Shown here: positions 23,550 through 24,092 of the stretch, in pieces
Position numbering within the stretch: position 1 is the stretch's first letter
How the letters are laid out: each line of letters opens with the position of its first letter
DNA from: Candidatus Atribacteria bacterium
Lineage (GTDB): Bacteria; Atribacterota; JS1; SB-45; 34-128
Assembly: GCA_003451675.1 (NCBI GenBank)
Contig: DMCY01000063.1
Coordinates: forward strand, 1 to 24,092
DNA length: 24,092 nt
Reading direction: 5' to 3'
Notes under the pieces: model-generated
Database searches by the model: none
The model's input: the letters and a program-made list of their open reading frames with translations, nothing else
What the model was told of the DNA's origin: nothing
Position numbers and translations under genes: made by a program

Positions 23550-23743
23550 TCTTTCCCTCGCGATAGGTAAAAAATCTCAGATCAGAAAAAGGTATTTTCT
23601 TTTTTTGTTCTGAGATTTTTTACCTATCGCGTAAATGCAAAGAATCAAAAAGATATAGTCACCGAAAAGGGAGATAAAAAATTCCTGCTCTTATTCTCTC
23701 ACTTATTTTTTATCTCTCTTTTACGGGGAGAAGACTAAATCAC
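23550..23743. repeat. structured repeat unit 2
   Basis: Diverged copy of 23001-23199. Hairpin one (23560-23580 with 23610-23630, 21 perfect pairs) keeps the outer GCGATAGGT/ACCTATCGC but has entirely different inner arms. Hairpin two (23662-23682 with 23705-23726) replaces GC/GC closing pairs with AT/AT. GATATAGTCACCG and GGAGAAGACTAAATCAC frame it, letting TAGTC pair with GACTA. Confidence 0.8.
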
Positions 23744-23745
23744 AA

Positions 23746-24092
23746 ACGATAACAAAATCACTAAAAGGTTCACAAATAGGGGCGGGGCAAGGGAGAGAGG
23801 GTCTCGATAATACCCGCAATTATGCTTGTAGAGTAGAGGGTGAATCGACCGCAGTTTTTCCTTCCCCCTTAATGCTTCCCCCCTAATGAATCATAGCCTA
23901 ACCTTATTTTTTTGCGGTGGCGAATAAAGCGAAGCAACAGCGGGGCATAAGAGCGTAATCTTCTCTTACATTTATGCTTAGAAGCGTCCCCGCGAGCGTA
24001 GCTTTTGAGCCAAGGAGCAATAATAAAAAGAAGGGGGATAAGAGGGGGGTTTTAGGGGGGATTTAAGGGGTGAATAATATGGAGTGTTTTGA
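23746..24092. other. gene-free terminal stretch with G-run clusters
   Basis: No coding frame is supported. It contains two clusters of four G-runs (23779-23801: 4, 4, 3, 3; 24033-24070: 5, 6, 6, 4) and a hairpin with GCGGGG (23940-23945) pairing CCCCGC (23988-23993). These are rich in G compared with the rest of the window. Confidence 0.5.

Noticed and set aside
23651..23743. Group I intron core (AAGATATAGTC and GACTA look like the S and R elements)
   Set aside because: The order is reversed: the S-like sequence precedes the R-like one, and P3/P8 partners are absent. The two simply pair as the base of a hairpin, and copy one has GATATTAGCC instead.
23001..23745. CRISPR array
   Set aside because: There are only two repeat copies of about 195 bp, with no short identical repeats or unique spacers of regular length, and no cas genes.

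Overview
The window is AT-rich (roughly one-third G+C by eye) with strong AGGAGG-type ribosome sites, GTG/TTG starts alongside ATG, and no rRNA or tRNA that I can recognise. Gene content (OpuC/OsmF-type quaternary-amine importer, AcpP, and the DUF1659/DUF2922/YvrJ set with an LLH-type holin) fits a low-GC, Bacillota- or Atribacterota-like bacterium. The phylum is an inference.

Left block (1-6840, minus strand). Transcription probably starts near 6.9 kb. It runs through a PAPS-reductase-family PP-loop enzyme, then a complete four-gene compatible-solute ABC importer (permease, ATPase with CBS tail, permease, binding protein) ending at a hairpin at 2493-2527. An asparagine-synthetase-like protein follows; it carries Ser at position 2 instead of the glutaminase Cys. 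After it come a second, headless copy of the PAPS-reductase C-terminus, a 53-residue small ORF and acyl carrier protein. The two PAPS-reductase copies form a same-strand direct repeat exactly 5,400 bp apart.

Accessory block (6.85-15.2 kb). Intact small modules are mixed with wreckage. It holds a decayed replication-initiator-like tail, a two-gene unit of unknown function whose first gene is split at an A8 run, and a methyltransferase fragment. It also holds a tight five-gene cassette (DUF1659, DUF2922, holin-like, M15 peptidase, YvrJ) behind a near-consensus promoter. Two plus-strand genes with HEPN-like Rx5H motifs are separated by an integron-attC-like site. Next come two large nested inverted-repeat structures, then a frameshifted DDE transposase.

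Right block (15.2-22.9 kb, plus strand). One seven-gene operon encodes a PotD/B/C/A-type ABC importer (with an attenuator-like hairpin after the binding-protein gene), a nucleoside phosphorylase, adenine deaminase and an M29-type aminopeptidase. I read it as uptake coupled to purine nucleoside/base salvage.

Right edge (23.0-24.09 kb). This has no protein gene. A ~745-bp array of seven long hairpins is built on two diverged ~195-bp units whose stems differ in sequence yet remain complementary. Two G-quadruplex-type G-run clusters follow. The array is the strongest candidate for an undescribed structured RNA or DNA element here.
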